This document shows positions 18,674 through 28,189 of a DNA stretch of 57,373 nt, piece after piece. The stretch covers positions 4,417,384-4,474,756 of the forward strand of contig NZ_KZ119600.1 of NCBI RefSeq assembly GCF_002153425.1. Reading direction: 5' to 3'. Made by a program: the position numbers and the translations under genes. The notes under the pieces are model-generated. The model made no database searches. It saw only the letters and a list, made by a program, of their open reading frames with translations, and was not told the origin of the DNA. This DNA is from Litchfieldia alkalitelluris. Lineage in GTDB: Bacteria; Bacillota; Bacilli; Bacillales; Salisediminibacteriaceae. Each line of letters begins with the position of its first letter. Positions within the stretch are counted from its first letter, which is position 1.

Positions 18674-20206
18674 TTAACCCCCTATCTTCGACAAGATGTC
18701 GATTACTGTAATGTTGATTACGTCGCTTAGGATGTTCGGATATACACCGATGAGAATACTAAATCCTAATAGACCAATCATCGGGATATATTCCATTGGA
18801 CGGGCATCCGGTAACCCGCTATATTTTTCATCCATCGGTCCGAAAGTAGTGCGCTGTAGTGCCCAAAGGAGGTAGGCAGCTGTTAAAATAATTCCAAGAC
18901 CTGCAATAACACCAATTGTTTTCGCAGCTGGAAGGATCTCTGCTGATGCTCCGAACACACCAATAAAGGCAAGCAATTCACTAACGAAACCTGATAGACC
19001 AGGCAGTCCTACAGAAGCCATCGCAGCAGCTATTGTAAAACCGGCTAATATTGGAACTGTCTTGGATAGACCACCAAGCTCGGAAATCGTTCTTGTCTTC
19101 GTCCGTTCATAAATGGCTCCAACCATAAAGAACAGAAGGGCTGAGATGAAACCGTGAGACACTAGTTGGAAGATTGCTCCTTGCATACCTGAAGCAGTAA
19201 AGGAAGCAATACCAATGAGAACGATACCCATATGACTGATACTTGAATAAGCAACAAGTCGCTTTAAGTCTGTTTGTACGAGTGCCAGTAACGCACCATA
19301 AATGATGTTTACAAGGCCAAGAATTGCAATGAGCAGGGCAAATCTCTGTGCTTGGTCAGGGAAAATCCCAATACCTACACGGATTAAACCATAACCACCC
19401 ATTTTTAACAGAACACCAGCAAGGATCATACTAGCTGCAGTCGGCGCTTCCACGTGTGCGTTAGGAAGCCACGTATGGAATGGAAAAATTGGTAGCTTTA
19501 CTGCAAATGCAATAAACAGTGCTAAAAATAATCCTGCCCGTAAGCCTGAGGTTAAGATTTCAGGGTTTGCTGGGTTCGCAAAGATTTGAGCAAGTTCTAT
19601 AATGCTAAAAGTTAGTTGCGTCTGACCTGAAGCAAGGAACCCTTGGTAGAAAATGGTGATGAACGTTAAGAACATGACCGCACTACCTAGTCCTGTATAA
19701 ATCAGAAACTTAAACGATGCATAAATCTTTTCCTTTCCTCCCCAGATCCCAATGATGAAAAACATTGGAATGAGAGTTAATTCAAAGAAAAGGAAGAACA
19801 GGAACATATCTAGTGCTACGAATACACCGAGCATTCCCGTAAGCAATACCATCGTCCATACGTAAAATTCTTTCACACGCGTTTGAATGGTAAAGGATGC
19901 GAAGATCGCTAACGTCGTTACTACAGTTGTTAAAACGAGTAACGGCATGGATAAACCATCAATTCCTATTTCATAATTAATTTGTAGAAAGAAAAGCTCG
20001 ATCCAAGGAACGGTTTGAGCAAACTGTAATCCTGAAGCTCCCCTGTCAAACATTCCCCATATAACAAGAGATATGAGTAATGCTACGATTGCTGTTGCAG
20101 TTGCAATCGATCGAATGACGTTCTTGTGCTCCTTTGGAATTGTTAAGATTAACAACGCCCCGGCTAATGGTAAGAAGACGAGTACCGATAGAATATTTGA
20201 CATCAT
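18674..20206 (-). CDS. nuoM: NADH-quinone oxidoreductase-like subunit M
   Basis: Antiporter-like membrane subunit of complex I, 510 codons. The conserved glutamate is in FFFELTLIPMFFIIGIWGG. Channel lysines occur around FKFLIYTGLGSA and FAVKLPIFPFHTWLPNAH, followed by LKRLVAYSSISHMG. The start is ATG-ATG at 20206; the first ATG overlaps the nuoL stop in ATGA, so the genes are translationally coupled. Confidence 0.96.
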   Translation of the reverse strand: MMSNILSVLVFLPLAGALLILTIPKEHKNVIRSIATATAIVALLISLVIWGMFDRGASGLQFAQTVPWIELFFLQINYEIGIDGLSMPLLVLTTVVTTLAIFASFTIQTRVKEFYVWTMVLLTGMLGVFVALDMFLFFLFFELTLIPMFFIIGIWGGKEKIYASFKFLIYTGLGSAVMFLTFITIFYQGFLASGQTQLTFSIIELAQIFANPANPEILTSGLRAGLFLALFIAFAVKLPIFPFHTWLPNAHVEAPTAASMILAGVLLKMGGYGLIRVGIGIFPDQAQRFALLIAILGLVNIIYGALLALVQTDLKRLVAYSSISHMGIVLIGIASFTASGMQGAIFQLVSHGFISALLFFMVGAIYERTKTRTISELGGLSKTVPILAGFTIAAAMASVGLPGLSGFVSELLAFIGVFGASAEILPAAKTIGVIAGLGIILTAAYLLWALQRTTFGPMDEKYSGLPDARPMEYIPMIGLLGFSILIGVYPNILSDVINITVIDILSKIGG

Positions 20207-22065
20207 CCGAAATACCCCCTTACCACGAAGGCTAATGCGATGACGGCAAGTCCTCCGATAATTGTTACGAGACCGTAAGTCTGCAATTGGCCGTCATGGC
20301 GTTTCGCAAACGTACGTCCTGATGAGCGCGTTGCACGTCCGATAAAGTTGACGATACCGTCCACAACTCCTTTGTCCACTTCCCAGAAGAATTTCCCAAT
20401 AGCAACTGTTGGGCGGACAAAAACAGCTTGGTATAACTCATCAATATAATATTTGTTTAACAGGAGTTTATGTACTCCTGATACATTACTTGTATCCGTA
20501 GCTGGAACTGTACCTTTTTTACCATACATGAAGTATGCAAGCCCAATCCCACCTAGTGCGATGACGATAGAAAGTCCCGCAAGCCATAATTCACCATGCG
20601 CTTGAGCACCAAGAGTTAGGCCTTGTAGCAGGAAATCTTCCAGCCAGAATCCAAATGGTGTGTTCACAAAGCCTGCAGCTATTGCAAACACTGCTAAAAC
20701 AACAAGAGGTATAGTCATCCACTTTTTGTTTTCACCATGTGGTTCATGGTCTCCCCTAAATTCTCCAGTGAAGGCTGTAAAGAAGAGGCGGAACATATAG
20801 AATGCGGTCATGAAAGCCGTAATGACAGCTAGAATGAATAAGAAAATGTCTCCACCTTCCCAAACCGCAGCTAGAATTCCTTCCTTACTCCAGAACCCTG
20901 CTAACGGAGGAACCCCTGCAATGGCAAGTGCACCAATCATGAAGGTAATGGAAGTAATTCTCATGCGACTCCATAGACCACCCATCTTGCGGATATCTTG
21001 GCGGTGATGTAATGCGAAAATGACACTACCAGCACCTAAGAAGAGTAGGGCTTTGAAGAAAGCATGTGTTGTCAGGTGGAATAAACCTGCAACATAGCCA
21101 CCAGTCCCTAATGCTAGGATCATAAATCCGAGCTGACTGACAGTGGAATAGGCTAAGATTCGTTTAATATCCGTATTCACAAGGGCTATTGACCCTGCGA
21201 AAAATGCAGTGATTGCACCTACATAAGCAACGATAGTCATTGCTGTCGACGATGCTACGAATAATGGATACATCACACCAACTAAGTACACACCTGCTGC
21301 AACCATCGTAGCGGCGTGGATTAAAGCTGAAACTGGTGTTGGACCTTCCATCGCATCTGGTAACCACACATGAAGCGGGAATTGAGCGGATTTACCCACT
21401 GCTCCAAGGAAGATGGCGATCGCGATAATCGTAATCATCGTATCATTCACAAGTCCTGCTTCAACATGGGCAAATACTTCAGCATATTCAAAGCTGCCTG
21501 TAGCGTTGAATAGAAGAATGATACCGATTAAAAGCCCGACGTCCCCAATTCTAGTAGTTAAAAATGCTTTTTTCGCCGCAGCAGCTGCTTCTGGCTTGAA
21601 ATACCAGAATCCAACTAGCAAGAACGAACAAAGTCCTACTAACTCCCAGAATATAAATAACTGCAACACGTTCGGCGCGAGGACTAAGCCGAGCATGGAA
21701 AATGAAAATAGTCCTAAGTATGAGTAGAATACATTAATTCGTTTGTCTTCGTGCATGTATTCTCTGGAGAAAATGTGTACGAGTAAGCTGACGAGTGTAA
21801 CAACGATAAGCATTATCGCATTTAACGGTGTCACTTCGTAACCCATGGTGATCGTACTGTCTCCAAATGTGATCCAATTTACTGTAAATGAATAGGTTTC
21901 TCCACCAATCCGTTCAAATAGTACGATGACTGATAAGATGAACGACAGGGCCATTGCTGTTATTCCTACGTAGGAGGACTTCTCCTTCAGGGTGTTTCCT
22001 AAGAATAACAGGATGATGAAGGCGATAAGCGGAAAAACCGGGATTAACCAGGCATTTTGTATCAT
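20203..22065 (-). CDS. nuoL: NADH-quinone oxidoreductase-like subunit L
   Basis: Largest antiporter-like membrane subunit, 620 codons. It has FWELVGLCSFLLVGFWY with the conserved Glu, KKAFLTTRIGDVG, KSAQFPLHVWLPDAMEGPTPVSALIHAATMV (shown across positions about 220-250) and the C-terminal amphipathic lateral helix region expected for NuoL. It is coupled to nuoM by an ATGA overlap. A 122-bp spacer separates it from nuoK upstream, the widest gap in the operon. Confidence 0.96.
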   Translation of the reverse strand: MIQNAWLIPVFPLIAFIILLFLGNTLKEKSSYVGITAMALSFILSVIVLFERIGGETYSFTVNWITFGDSTITMGYEVTPLNAIMLIVVTLVSLLVHIFSREYMHEDKRINVFYSYLGLFSFSMLGLVLAPNVLQLFIFWELVGLCSFLLVGFWYFKPEAAAAAKKAFLTTRIGDVGLLIGIILLFNATGSFEYAEVFAHVEAGLVNDTMITIIAIAIFLGAVGKSAQFPLHVWLPDAMEGPTPVSALIHAATMVAAGVYLVGVMYPLFVASSTAMTIVAYVGAITAFFAGSIALVNTDIKRILAYSTVSQLGFMILALGTGGYVAGLFHLTTHAFFKALLFLGAGSVIFALHHRQDIRKMGGLWSRMRITSITFMIGALAIAGVPPLAGFWSKEGILAAVWEGGDIFLFILAVITAFMTAFYMFRLFFTAFTGEFRGDHEPHGENKKWMTIPLVVLAVFAIAAGFVNTPFGFWLEDFLLQGLTLGAQAHGELWLAGLSIVIALGGIGLAYFMYGKKGTVPATDTSNVSGVHKLLLNKYYIDELYQAVFVRPTVAIGKFFWEVDKGVVDGIVNFIGRATRSSGRTFAKRHDGQLQTYGLVTIIGGLAVIALAFVVRGYFG

Positions 22066-22187
22066 ACCATCACCTTTTCCTCAATTAATCTCTTACTCTT
22101 GCGATTTCTTCGCATGTCTTTACGGGTAGTTTCAGTTTCATAGAAAAGGTCTCACTGTATTGAGTCAATTCCCTTTTCATAATCTAA

Positions 22188-22496
22188 CTACCAACGTAGT
22201 AAGTCTTGTTTGATAGCGTCAATAGATTCTCGGTTACGGTAAAGAGCGATTAAGATCGCCAGCCCTACAGCAGCTTCAGCTGCAGCGAGAGTAATGACGA
22301 ATAATGTGAAAACTTGGCCTGTTATATTGGCAAATGGCCCGATACTAGAGAAAGCGACTAAATTGATGTTGACTGAGTTCAACATTAATTCAATACAGAC
22401 AAGGACGATCACAAGGTGTCTTCTTGTCAAAACTCCGTATAGTCCGATGCAAAACAAAATGGCTCCGAGGGCTAAAACTAACTCAATAGGGACCAT
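22188..22496 (-). CDS. nuoK: NADH-quinone oxidoreductase-like subunit K
   Basis: Small three-helix membrane subunit of complex I, 102 codons. It has both conserved membrane glutamates, in [12 protein letters not shown] and in [15 protein letters not shown] at 22496 follows GGAAGGAGGCGGAA. It starts 2 bp after the nuoJ stop. Confidence 0.96.
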   Translation of the reverse strand: MVPIELVLALGAILFCIGLYGVLTRRHLVIVLVCIELMLNSVNINLVAFSSIGPFANITGQVFTLFVITLAAAEAAVGLAILIALYRNRESIDAIKQDLLRW

Positions 22497-22497
22497 A

Positions 22498-23001
22498 TTA
22501 TTCCGCCTCCTTCCGCGCTAGTACGATAGCTCCAATGAGTGCAGCCAATAGAAGGATACCAGCGGCTTGGAGTGCGATAACATAATTCCCGTACAGTTCT
22601 ACACCAATCGCTTCTGCGGAACCAATGAATTGTTCATTGTTTGAAGGGAGATTCATTCCCATTATTCCGTAAAGCATGAATCCAAGAAGTGTTCCAACAC
22701 CAATAAATGCTAGGAACTTATGCACTTTTTTCCGTTCAGGGCCGAAGCCAACATTCTTGTGGTCGGTCATCATCATACCGAAGACGAACAAGATCGATAG
22801 TGCTCCAACGTAAACCATGATTTGAATGATCCCTATAAATTCCGCTCGCAGTAGGAAATATAGTCCTGCTACGGCGAAGAAACAGAATGCCATCGATAAA
22901 ACTCGATGAGAAATTTTTTTCAAGGCGAGTACAAGCACTGCACAAACAATGGCTATCACAGCCAATATGAGAAAAAAGACTATGTGGGTGTTTATGTTCA
23001 C
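22498..23001 (-). CDS. nuoJ: NADH-quinone oxidoreductase-like subunit J
   Basis: Five-helix membrane subunit of complex I, 167 codons. [21 protein letters not shown] is the conserved helix with its kink (about residues 54-74). The start is GTG at 23001, overlapping the nuoI stop, with AGAGGTGAA ahead. Confidence 0.94.
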   Translation of the reverse strand: MNINTHIVFFLILAVIAIVCAVLVLALKKISHRVLSMAFCFFAVAGLYFLLRAEFIGIIQIMVYVGALSILFVFGMMMTDHKNVGFGPERKKVHKFLAFIGVGTLLGFMLYGIMGMNLPSNNEQFIGSAEAIGVELYGNYVIALQAAGILLLAALIGAIVLARKEAE

Positions 23002-23453
23002 TTCACTTCACCCCTGCTTCCTGCCTCTGGGCCTGCTTCTGACTCTTCGTAATACCCATATGCATGGTTGTTCGTTAACCATTCCATATCTTTGAAATGC
23101 GTTGAGCGATTGTATGAACTCAAGTTTTCAAAGCGGGCCGTCATTACGATTGCGTCTGTGGGACAAACCTCTGTACAAAAGTCACAGAGAATACATCCCT
23201 GGAAATCAATATTATAAGTATCTATTATTTTTTTCTTTGGATTTTCTTCACTTTTCTTACCAGTAAGAGTGATAACATCTGTCGGACATACTTTTACACA
23301 TAGGTCACAGACGATACACTTGTCTGGAAAAAATCGGTGAATACCGCGAAAACGTTCCGGCATTGCTACCTTTTCTTCAGGGTATTGGATGGTGACCTTT
23401 CTTTTCCTGAAGTAATTCAGAGTTATACCGAAGCCTTTAAGTAATCGAAACAT
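22998..23453 (-). CDS. nuoI: NADH-quinone oxidoreductase-like subunit I (2x 4Fe-4S)
   Basis: Ferredoxin-like subunit passing electrons to NuoB near the quinone site, 151 codons. Two 4Fe-4S motifs are complete: C46-x2-C49-x2-C52-x3-C56P and C87-x2-C90-x2-C93-x3-C97P. ATG at 23453 follows GGTGATAAA. The C-terminus is slightly extended and Gly/Glu-rich. Confidence 0.96.
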   Translation of the reverse strand: MFRLLKGFGITLNYFRKRKVTIQYPEEKVAMPERFRGIHRFFPDKCIVCDLCVKVCPTDVITLTGKKSEENPKKKIIDTYNIDFQGCILCDFCTEVCPTDAIVMTARFENLSSYNRSTHFKDMEWLTNNHAYGYYEESEAGPEAGSRGEVK

Positions 23454-23457
23454 TTTA

Positions 23458-24417
23458 TCACCCCATCCACACTTTAATGATCGCTGTTATTACAATGTTC
23501 AATAATGCTAACGGGATGAGCACTTTCCATCCGAAGCCCATCAAATGGTCCACACGGGCACGCGGTAATGTTGCGCGCAGCCAGAACCAGAAGAACATGA
23601 AAAAGCACATCTTAAGCAGGAACCACAAGATTCCAGGTAAGAAGGCTGGTCCTAACCAACCACCGAGGAATAAAGTTGTTGCCAATGCTGAAATGGCGAT
23701 GGCATACACGTATTCCGCCAGCATGAAGAACGCGAAACGGAAGCCTGAATATTCCGTATGATAACCGGATACGAGCTCCGATTCTGCCTCAGGTAAGTCA
23801 AACGGAGAACGGTTCAATTCCGCAATTGCTGAAATCATGTAAACTATGAAAGCTAAGAACTGTGGAATGATTAACCACATGCCAATGCTTTCTTGATAAA
23901 GTACAATTTCTCTGAAATTGAGGGAGCCTACAAGAATAACTACCCCAATGATAGAAAGAACAAGTGGAATTTCATAGCTGATAACTTGTGCTACTCCACG
24001 AATTGCTCCTAATAATGAATACTTGTTATTTGAACTCCAACCACCCATTAATACACCAAGCGTTGTGATGGAGGAAATCCCAATAAAGTAGAGGACACCG
24101 ATGTTCAGGTCAGCACCTACAATATTTTCACTCCAGGCAATCGTTGCAAATATAGCAAAGGAAGGAACGAATGCAAGAACTGGCGCAATGATGAAAATCT
24201 TTTTGTCTGCTGCTGTTGGAATAATATCCTCTTTCATCAGAAGCTTCATAACGTCGGCAATGGTTTGGAACAATCCCCAAGGTCCGTGTCTATTCGGACC
24301 TGGCCGAAGCTGCATGTATCCAATTACTTTTCTTTCAAAAAGTATAGCGTAGGTTACTGCACCTAGGAGTGCACCCAGAATAATGACTGCATATAGTATC
24401 ATCGTGAGAAGATCCAT
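23458..24417 (-). CDS. nuoH: NADH-quinone oxidoreductase-like subunit H
   Basis: Membrane subunit forming the quinone chamber with NuoB and NuoD, 319 codons with about 8 helices. It has FERKVIGYMQLRPGPNRHGPWGL, the signature near residues 28-50, and later SPFDLPEAESELVSGYHTEYSG. ATG at 24417 overlaps the nuoD stop in TAATG. Confidence 0.97.
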   Translation of the reverse strand: MDLLTMILYAVIILGALLGAVTYAILFERKVIGYMQLRPGPNRHGPWGLFQTIADVMKLLMKEDIIPTAADKKIFIIAPVLAFVPSFAIFATIAWSENIVGADLNIGVLYFIGISSITTLGVLMGGWSSNNKYSLLGAIRGVAQVISYEIPLVLSIIGVVILVGSLNFREIVLYQESIGMWLIIPQFLAFIVYMISAIAELNRSPFDLPEAESELVSGYHTEYSGFRFAFFMLAEYVYAIAISALATTLFLGGWLGPAFLPGILWFLLKMCFFMFFWFWLRATLPRARVDHLMGFGWKVLIPLALLNIVITAIIKVWMG

Positions 24418-25529
24418 TATGCATCAACCTCCCCGAGTACAACATCGAGACTACCGAAAATAGCAACCACATTTTGAATAGATTCACCTACGAGCATATC
24501 TTGTAAGATAGAAACATTGACAAAAGAAGGCCTTCGAAGTTTTACACGGTAAGGCTTAGTCTTCCCGTTACTTACTACATAAACTCCAATTTCGCCCTTA
24601 GATGCTTCTGCACGAGTATACGCCTCTGCTGCTGGCGGTTTAATCATCATGATTCTAGCACCTTTTTTATGGATGATATCCCCTTCAGCTGGTATCTGCT
24701 CACATGCTTGCTCAATGATATTTAACGATTGGTGCAATTCAGCGATTCTGACTTTATATCTCGCGTATGCATCCCCTTTTGTTTCTACAGGTACTTCAAA
24801 GTCAAAGCGGTCATAAATCGAATACGGTTCTGTTTTACGTATATCAATGTCTACTCCACTACCACGAGCAATTGGGCCACTCAAGCCCCAGTTGATCACT
24901 TGCTCTTTTGTAAGCGTTCCCACATTCATGGTTCTCGCTTGGAAAATTTCATTTCCTGTAACAAGTTCATCATATTCTGCTATATTTTCTCGAAGTACTT
25001 TTACAGATTCCTTCACTTTTTCAATCCAACCATCTGGTGCATCCCACTTCACGCCACCGATGCGCATGTAGTTAAACGTCATTCGAGCACCACTGATTTC
25101 ATTTAAACGGTCTAATACCGTTTCACGATCACGCAATGCGTACAAGAACGGACTCAGTGCACCAATATCAAGTAAGTATGTGCCCCACCATAACTGGTGA
25201 CTGGCGATTCGGTTTAATTCCATCGTAATGATACGAAGGTACTCCGCTCGCTCTGGAATCTCCCAATCTAGCAACTTCTCCACTCCAGCACAATAGATAT
25301 AGTTATTTGTCATGGCGTTCATATAATCTAGTCTGTCTGTATATGGAATAAATTGCGTATAAATAAATCCTTCTGCTAGTTTTTCAGATCCACGATGTAA
25401 GTAACCCATCACTGGTTCAGCCTTTGTGATTGTTTCCCCATTCACATGGAGCTTTAAGCGGAATACCCCGTGAGTACTGGGATGTTGTGGACCCATGTTC
25501 AAAATCATTTCTTCCGTATTTATCGACAT
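24417..25529 (-). CDS. nuoD: NADH-quinone oxidoreductase-like subunit D (49 kDa)
   Basis: Peripheral-arm subunit lining the quinone pocket, 370 codons. It has MGPQHPSTHGVFRL near the N-terminus and LHRGSEKLAEG; the conserved His/Tyr quinone-binding region is retained. It ends GSLDVVLGEVDA, rather than with the extra residues of proteobacterial forms. ATG at 25529 follows GAAGGGGGTG. It is the normal size for stand-alone NuoD, not a NuoCD fusion. Confidence 0.97.
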   Translation of the reverse strand: MSINTEEMILNMGPQHPSTHGVFRLKLHVNGETITKAEPVMGYLHRGSEKLAEGFIYTQFIPYTDRLDYMNAMTNNYIYCAGVEKLLDWEIPERAEYLRIITMELNRIASHQLWWGTYLLDIGALSPFLYALRDRETVLDRLNEISGARMTFNYMRIGGVKWDAPDGWIEKVKESVKVLRENIAEYDELVTGNEIFQARTMNVGTLTKEQVINWGLSGPIARGSGVDIDIRKTEPYSIYDRFDFEVPVETKGDAYARYKVRIAELHQSLNIIEQACEQIPAEGDIIHKKGARIMMIKPPAAEAYTRAEASKGEIGVYVVSNGKTKPYRVKLRRPSFVNVSILQDMLVGESIQNVVAIFGSLDVVLGEVDA

Positions 25530-25559
25530 TCAAGTAGCACCCCCTTCAATCCAAGCCTA

Positions 25560-26129
25560 TTAATCTAAGCCTAGCGCTTTCTTGTCCGTGACGTAATCTT
25601 TCCTAAGTGGGTGACCTTCCCATTCATCTTGAAGGAGAATTCTCTTCATATTCCAGTGACCTGGGAAGTCAATTCCTAGCAAATCATACACTTCACGTTC
25701 CATGTAATCTGCTGCCTTCCATAGTGGCTCTATTGAGGCAACGGACGGGTTGTCACGAGGTGTTTTGATCTTCACTCCAAGGTAGTAATCCTTTACTGTT
25801 GAGTAAAAATTGTAGATTACCTCCATGTGTTCATCATAGTCAACACCAGTCACACAAGAAAGGAAGTCAAATTGTAGCTCTTCATCATCGCGAAGCATTT
25901 TTGCAAGCTCCACAGACCATTTATCACTGTCCAGAATAATCATAGGACGCCCAAAGTTAAGATCAGCTGGCCTTTCAATCTTCGGCTCAGGCTTCTTTCT
26001 TCGCTTAGGTTTCTCATCCTCTTTCGGTTCTTCTTCTGGTTCTGGTTCAGGCTCTTCAAATGCTAATACCTCTTCTCCCAGAAAACCATGAACCTTCTCA
26101 ACTACTAAGTCTAGTACCTCTTGGCTCAT
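25560..26129 (-). CDS. nuoC: NADH-quinone oxidoreductase-like subunit C with charged N-terminal linker
   Basis: 189 codons. The C-terminal 130 residues are the 30-kDa complex I domain ([41 protein letters not shown]). Residues about 24-50 are a Glu/Pro/Lys-rich low-complexity linker ([20 protein letters not shown]) after a short N-terminal helix, not part of the core fold. The start overlaps the nuoB stop in ATGA. Some Bacillaceae have such linkers; its role is unknown. Confidence 0.94.
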   Translation of the reverse strand: MSQEVLDLVVEKVHGFLGEEVLAFEEPEPEPEEEPKEDEKPKRRKKPEPKIERPADLNFGRPMIILDSDKWSVELAKMLRDDEELQFDFLSCVTGVDYDEHMEVIYNFYSTVKDYYLGVKIKTPRDNPSVASIEPLWKAADYMEREVYDLLGIDFPGHWNMKRILLQDEWEGHPLRKDYVTDKKALGLD

Positions 26130-26653
26130 GCATCCGTCACCTTCTCTCCTTTTGCTTCTGCTCGAATCTTTTTACGAAGCAAATCTACACCATCAAGTAA
26201 TGCCGGAGGAGTTGGCGGGCATCCTGGGACATACACGTCAACTGGTACGATTTTATCCACACCATTTAACACGCTGTATGCTTCTTTATAAGGTCCGCCA
26301 CATGTTGCACAAGATCCCATGGAAATTACCCATTTTGGCTCAGGCATTTGGTCATAAAGCGTGCGTAATACAGGCGCCATCTTAGCCGTAACTGTACCTG
26401 CAACAATCATGACATCTGAATGACGCGGTGAAGCCCGGAAAATAACTCCAAAACGGTCAAAGTCATAACGTGCAGCACCAGTACCCATCATTTCAATTGC
26501 ACAGCAAGCGAGACCAAAAGTAAGTGGCCACAGTGACCTTGTACGGGACCAAGCTTTTAATTGTTCTACTTTTGTAAAAAATACACTTCTGTTGATGTCC
26601 TGCATAACGCGAGGATCATACTGTTCAGATTCTTGAAAACCTTTTAGTTCCAT
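26126..26653 (-). CDS. nuoB: NADH-quinone oxidoreductase-like subunit B (N2 cluster)
   Basis: Carries the terminal 4Fe-4S cluster N2. The tandem cysteines C50-C51 ([10 protein letters not shown]), C114 (MGSCATCGG) and C144 ([10 protein letters not shown]) are all present. The start at 26653 (MELKGFQ) is preferred because AAGAAGGTG precedes it at the right distance. An ATG 7 codons upstream lies deeper inside nuoA. It overlaps the 3' end of nuoA by 10 nt. Confidence 0.96.
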   Translation of the reverse strand: MELKGFQESEQYDPRVMQDINRSVFFTKVEQLKAWSRTRSLWPLTFGLACCAIEMMGTGAARYDFDRFGVIFRASPRHSDVMIVAGTVTAKMAPVLRTLYDQMPEPKWVISMGSCATCGGPYKEAYSVLNGVDKIVPVDVYVPGCPPTPPALLDGVDLLRKKIRAEAKGEKVTDA

Positions 26654-27012
26654 TCTAGCACCTTCTTTTTCCAAGAATATGCAAGTCCTAACGCTAAGAT
26701 CGCGATAAAGATCAATCCGCCATTAAGACCTACCCACCCCAGCTCACCTAGAGCCATGGCCCAAGGGTATAAGAAAACGGTTTCAACGTCAAAAATGACA
26801 AACTCGAGCGCAACAATGTAATACGCCGCATGAAACCTAACTTGAGCATCTCCCGTTGGTTCAATACCACTTTCATATGTAGAAAGCTTCTTGTCGTACG
26901 GGTTTTTTGGCCTAAGTAACCGACCAAATGTGAGAGCTCCAACTGGAAGTGCAACCCCTAACAAAATAAAGACGATAACGAAAATATAACTGTCAAAATA
27001 CCCCAGCTCCAT
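26644..27012 (-). CDS. nuoA: NADH-quinone oxidoreductase-like subunit A
   Basis: Three-helix membrane subunit of complex I, 122 codons. [21 protein letters not shown] is the loop signature (about 44-64) and [17 protein letters not shown] carries the conserved acidic helix. The start at 27012 (MELGYFDSY) has GGAGGGGAG upstream. It is the first gene of the 11-gene operon nuoABCDHIJKLMN. A perfect TATAAT on the minus strand at 27074-27079 could be its -10 box, but I see no convincing -35. Confidence 0.95.
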   Translation of the reverse strand: MELGYFDSYIFVIVFILLGVALPVGALTFGRLLRPKNPYDKKLSTYESGIEPTGDAQVRFHAAYYIVALEFVIFDVETVFLYPWAMALGELGWVGLNGGLIFIAILALGLAYSWKKKVLEWN

Positions 27013-27514
27013 ATGTTCACTCCCCTCCATAATAGTTAAACTATGAAACTTGTATAACATAACTTCAGTTCAAATTATAACAAAGTGGTGACAATTTTGC
27101 TATATTATTCTAAATTCTCAGATTAGTATGTTACACACTATACAAATAGTGTTTAACTAGTTTGTAACCTGTGTTTATCGCTTAGAACGTTGTTGTGAAA
27201 GCGTTTTATTGGTTGGTCTGTTGGTTGGTTAGATTATAATAATTATTATTTGATAAAAAATAAATTAAAACTAGCTAAAAATGTGTTATTGTTAAAAAAG
27301 TTTTCTGTTTTGATCGTCTGGAAGAAAAAAACATTTGTGTCTGATGAGTGGAATTAAATGTGATACAAGTAGATTCCCTCGAATTATTCATTTTCTGTTT
27401 TATTGTGTATTGCTGAATCTTCGTTCGATTGACTACAACAGTTTTTAATGCCGGACAATAACAGAGTGACTTTTTAAACAAAGTTGTTTAGTATGTTGCG
27501 GTTGTGCGGGGGTT

Positions 27515-27574
27515 GTGCGGGGCCTGGTCCCCGAACTATTTGTCGGGGACCAGGCCCCGCACAAATTTGTGAAC
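27515..27574 (-). repeat. REP-like inverted pair, family B
   Basis: Two 20-bp arms, 27515-27534 and 27543-27562, are perfect reverse complements (GTGCGGGGCCTGGTCCCCGA and its complement). Each contains the CCTGGT/ACCAGG core. After the right arm, GTTC on the minus strand (27571-27574) stands 13 nt from the core, as at 7189-7227. The layout resembles a REPIN (two REPs head to head). Confidence 0.78.
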
Positions 27575-27843
27575 CTCCTTTCTGCATTGCAAAGCACTGA
27601 AATGCACTGCAATAGCGTGCTTCGGATAGCTATCCATAGCTATCTTTGCTATCCATAGCCAACTTTTGCTTTCCTTCACACACGCTTGCTTTGCTAGGAT
27701 TCGTTGCTACTTAAACGATTTTGATTAACTTGATTATCCCCTCACTATTAGTCCATTCATCGTGTCACGAAATTATTCTTGTTTTATATGATTTTATAAG
27801 AAAAGCGCAAACGACTATGATCACAAGCGTAGGGCAGTGGAGG

Positions 27844-27960
27844 AATGACAACAACTAGAGGACGAAAATCACTGCCTCTTCCTTTAATAGCTTAGCTCTG
27901 TTGGTTATATGTCGAGGCAACTTATAGCAGATTCATGAAGAACAGCTCGTTGTTGTCATT
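27844..27960. mobile_element. 117-bp element with 12-bp terminal inverted repeats (MITE-like or structured RNA)
   Basis: AATGACAACAAC (27844-27855) and GTTGTTGTCATT (27949-27960) are perfect inverted repeats. A second inverted pair, GGCAGTG (27833-27839) and CACTGCC (27870-27876), overlaps the left end. No reading frame is present. The size and ends fit a MITE, but a folded RNA cannot be excluded and no target-site duplication is obvious. Confidence 0.4.
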
Positions 27961-28040
27961 TCGAAGTGCCTTGTAGGAAGTAGGCGCTGAAGCTAGACAT
28001 GAATTCGAAGAGACGTAAAAATTCTTATCTTTAATCAAAA

Positions 28041-28066
28041 AGTCCCGATTACAATTAATCGGAACT
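28041..28066 (-). terminator. Terminator downstream of the GNAT gene
   Basis: On the minus strand AGTTCCGATT pairs with AATCGGGACT across a 6-nt loop, followed by TTTTT. It lies about 125 bp after the GNAT stop and probably ends the sigma/anti-sigma/GNAT transcript. Confidence 0.8.
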
Positions 28067-28189
28067 CTCCTTTATCATTAGTAACTATTAAACTAAAACT
28101 TTACTATTTTCAAACTATCACTATATTCTTCTCCCAGTCACTCAACCTCATATAATTACAACCGACTACCCAGCTATCTACTTTGCTTC

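Larger units (their letters stand above)
27013..28189. other. Gap between GNAT gene and nuoA with palindromes and a TIR element
   Basis: Nearly 1.2 kb without a gene. It contains an inverted-repeat pair of family B (27515-27562), palindromic GGATAGCTATCC copies near 27625-27660, a 117-bp element with 12-bp terminal inverted repeats (27844-27960) and a terminator (28041-28066). Close to nuoA, CACTAT-acaa-ATAGTG (near 27135-27150) is a small inverted repeat that might be an operator; no regulator is recognised. Confidence 0.6.
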
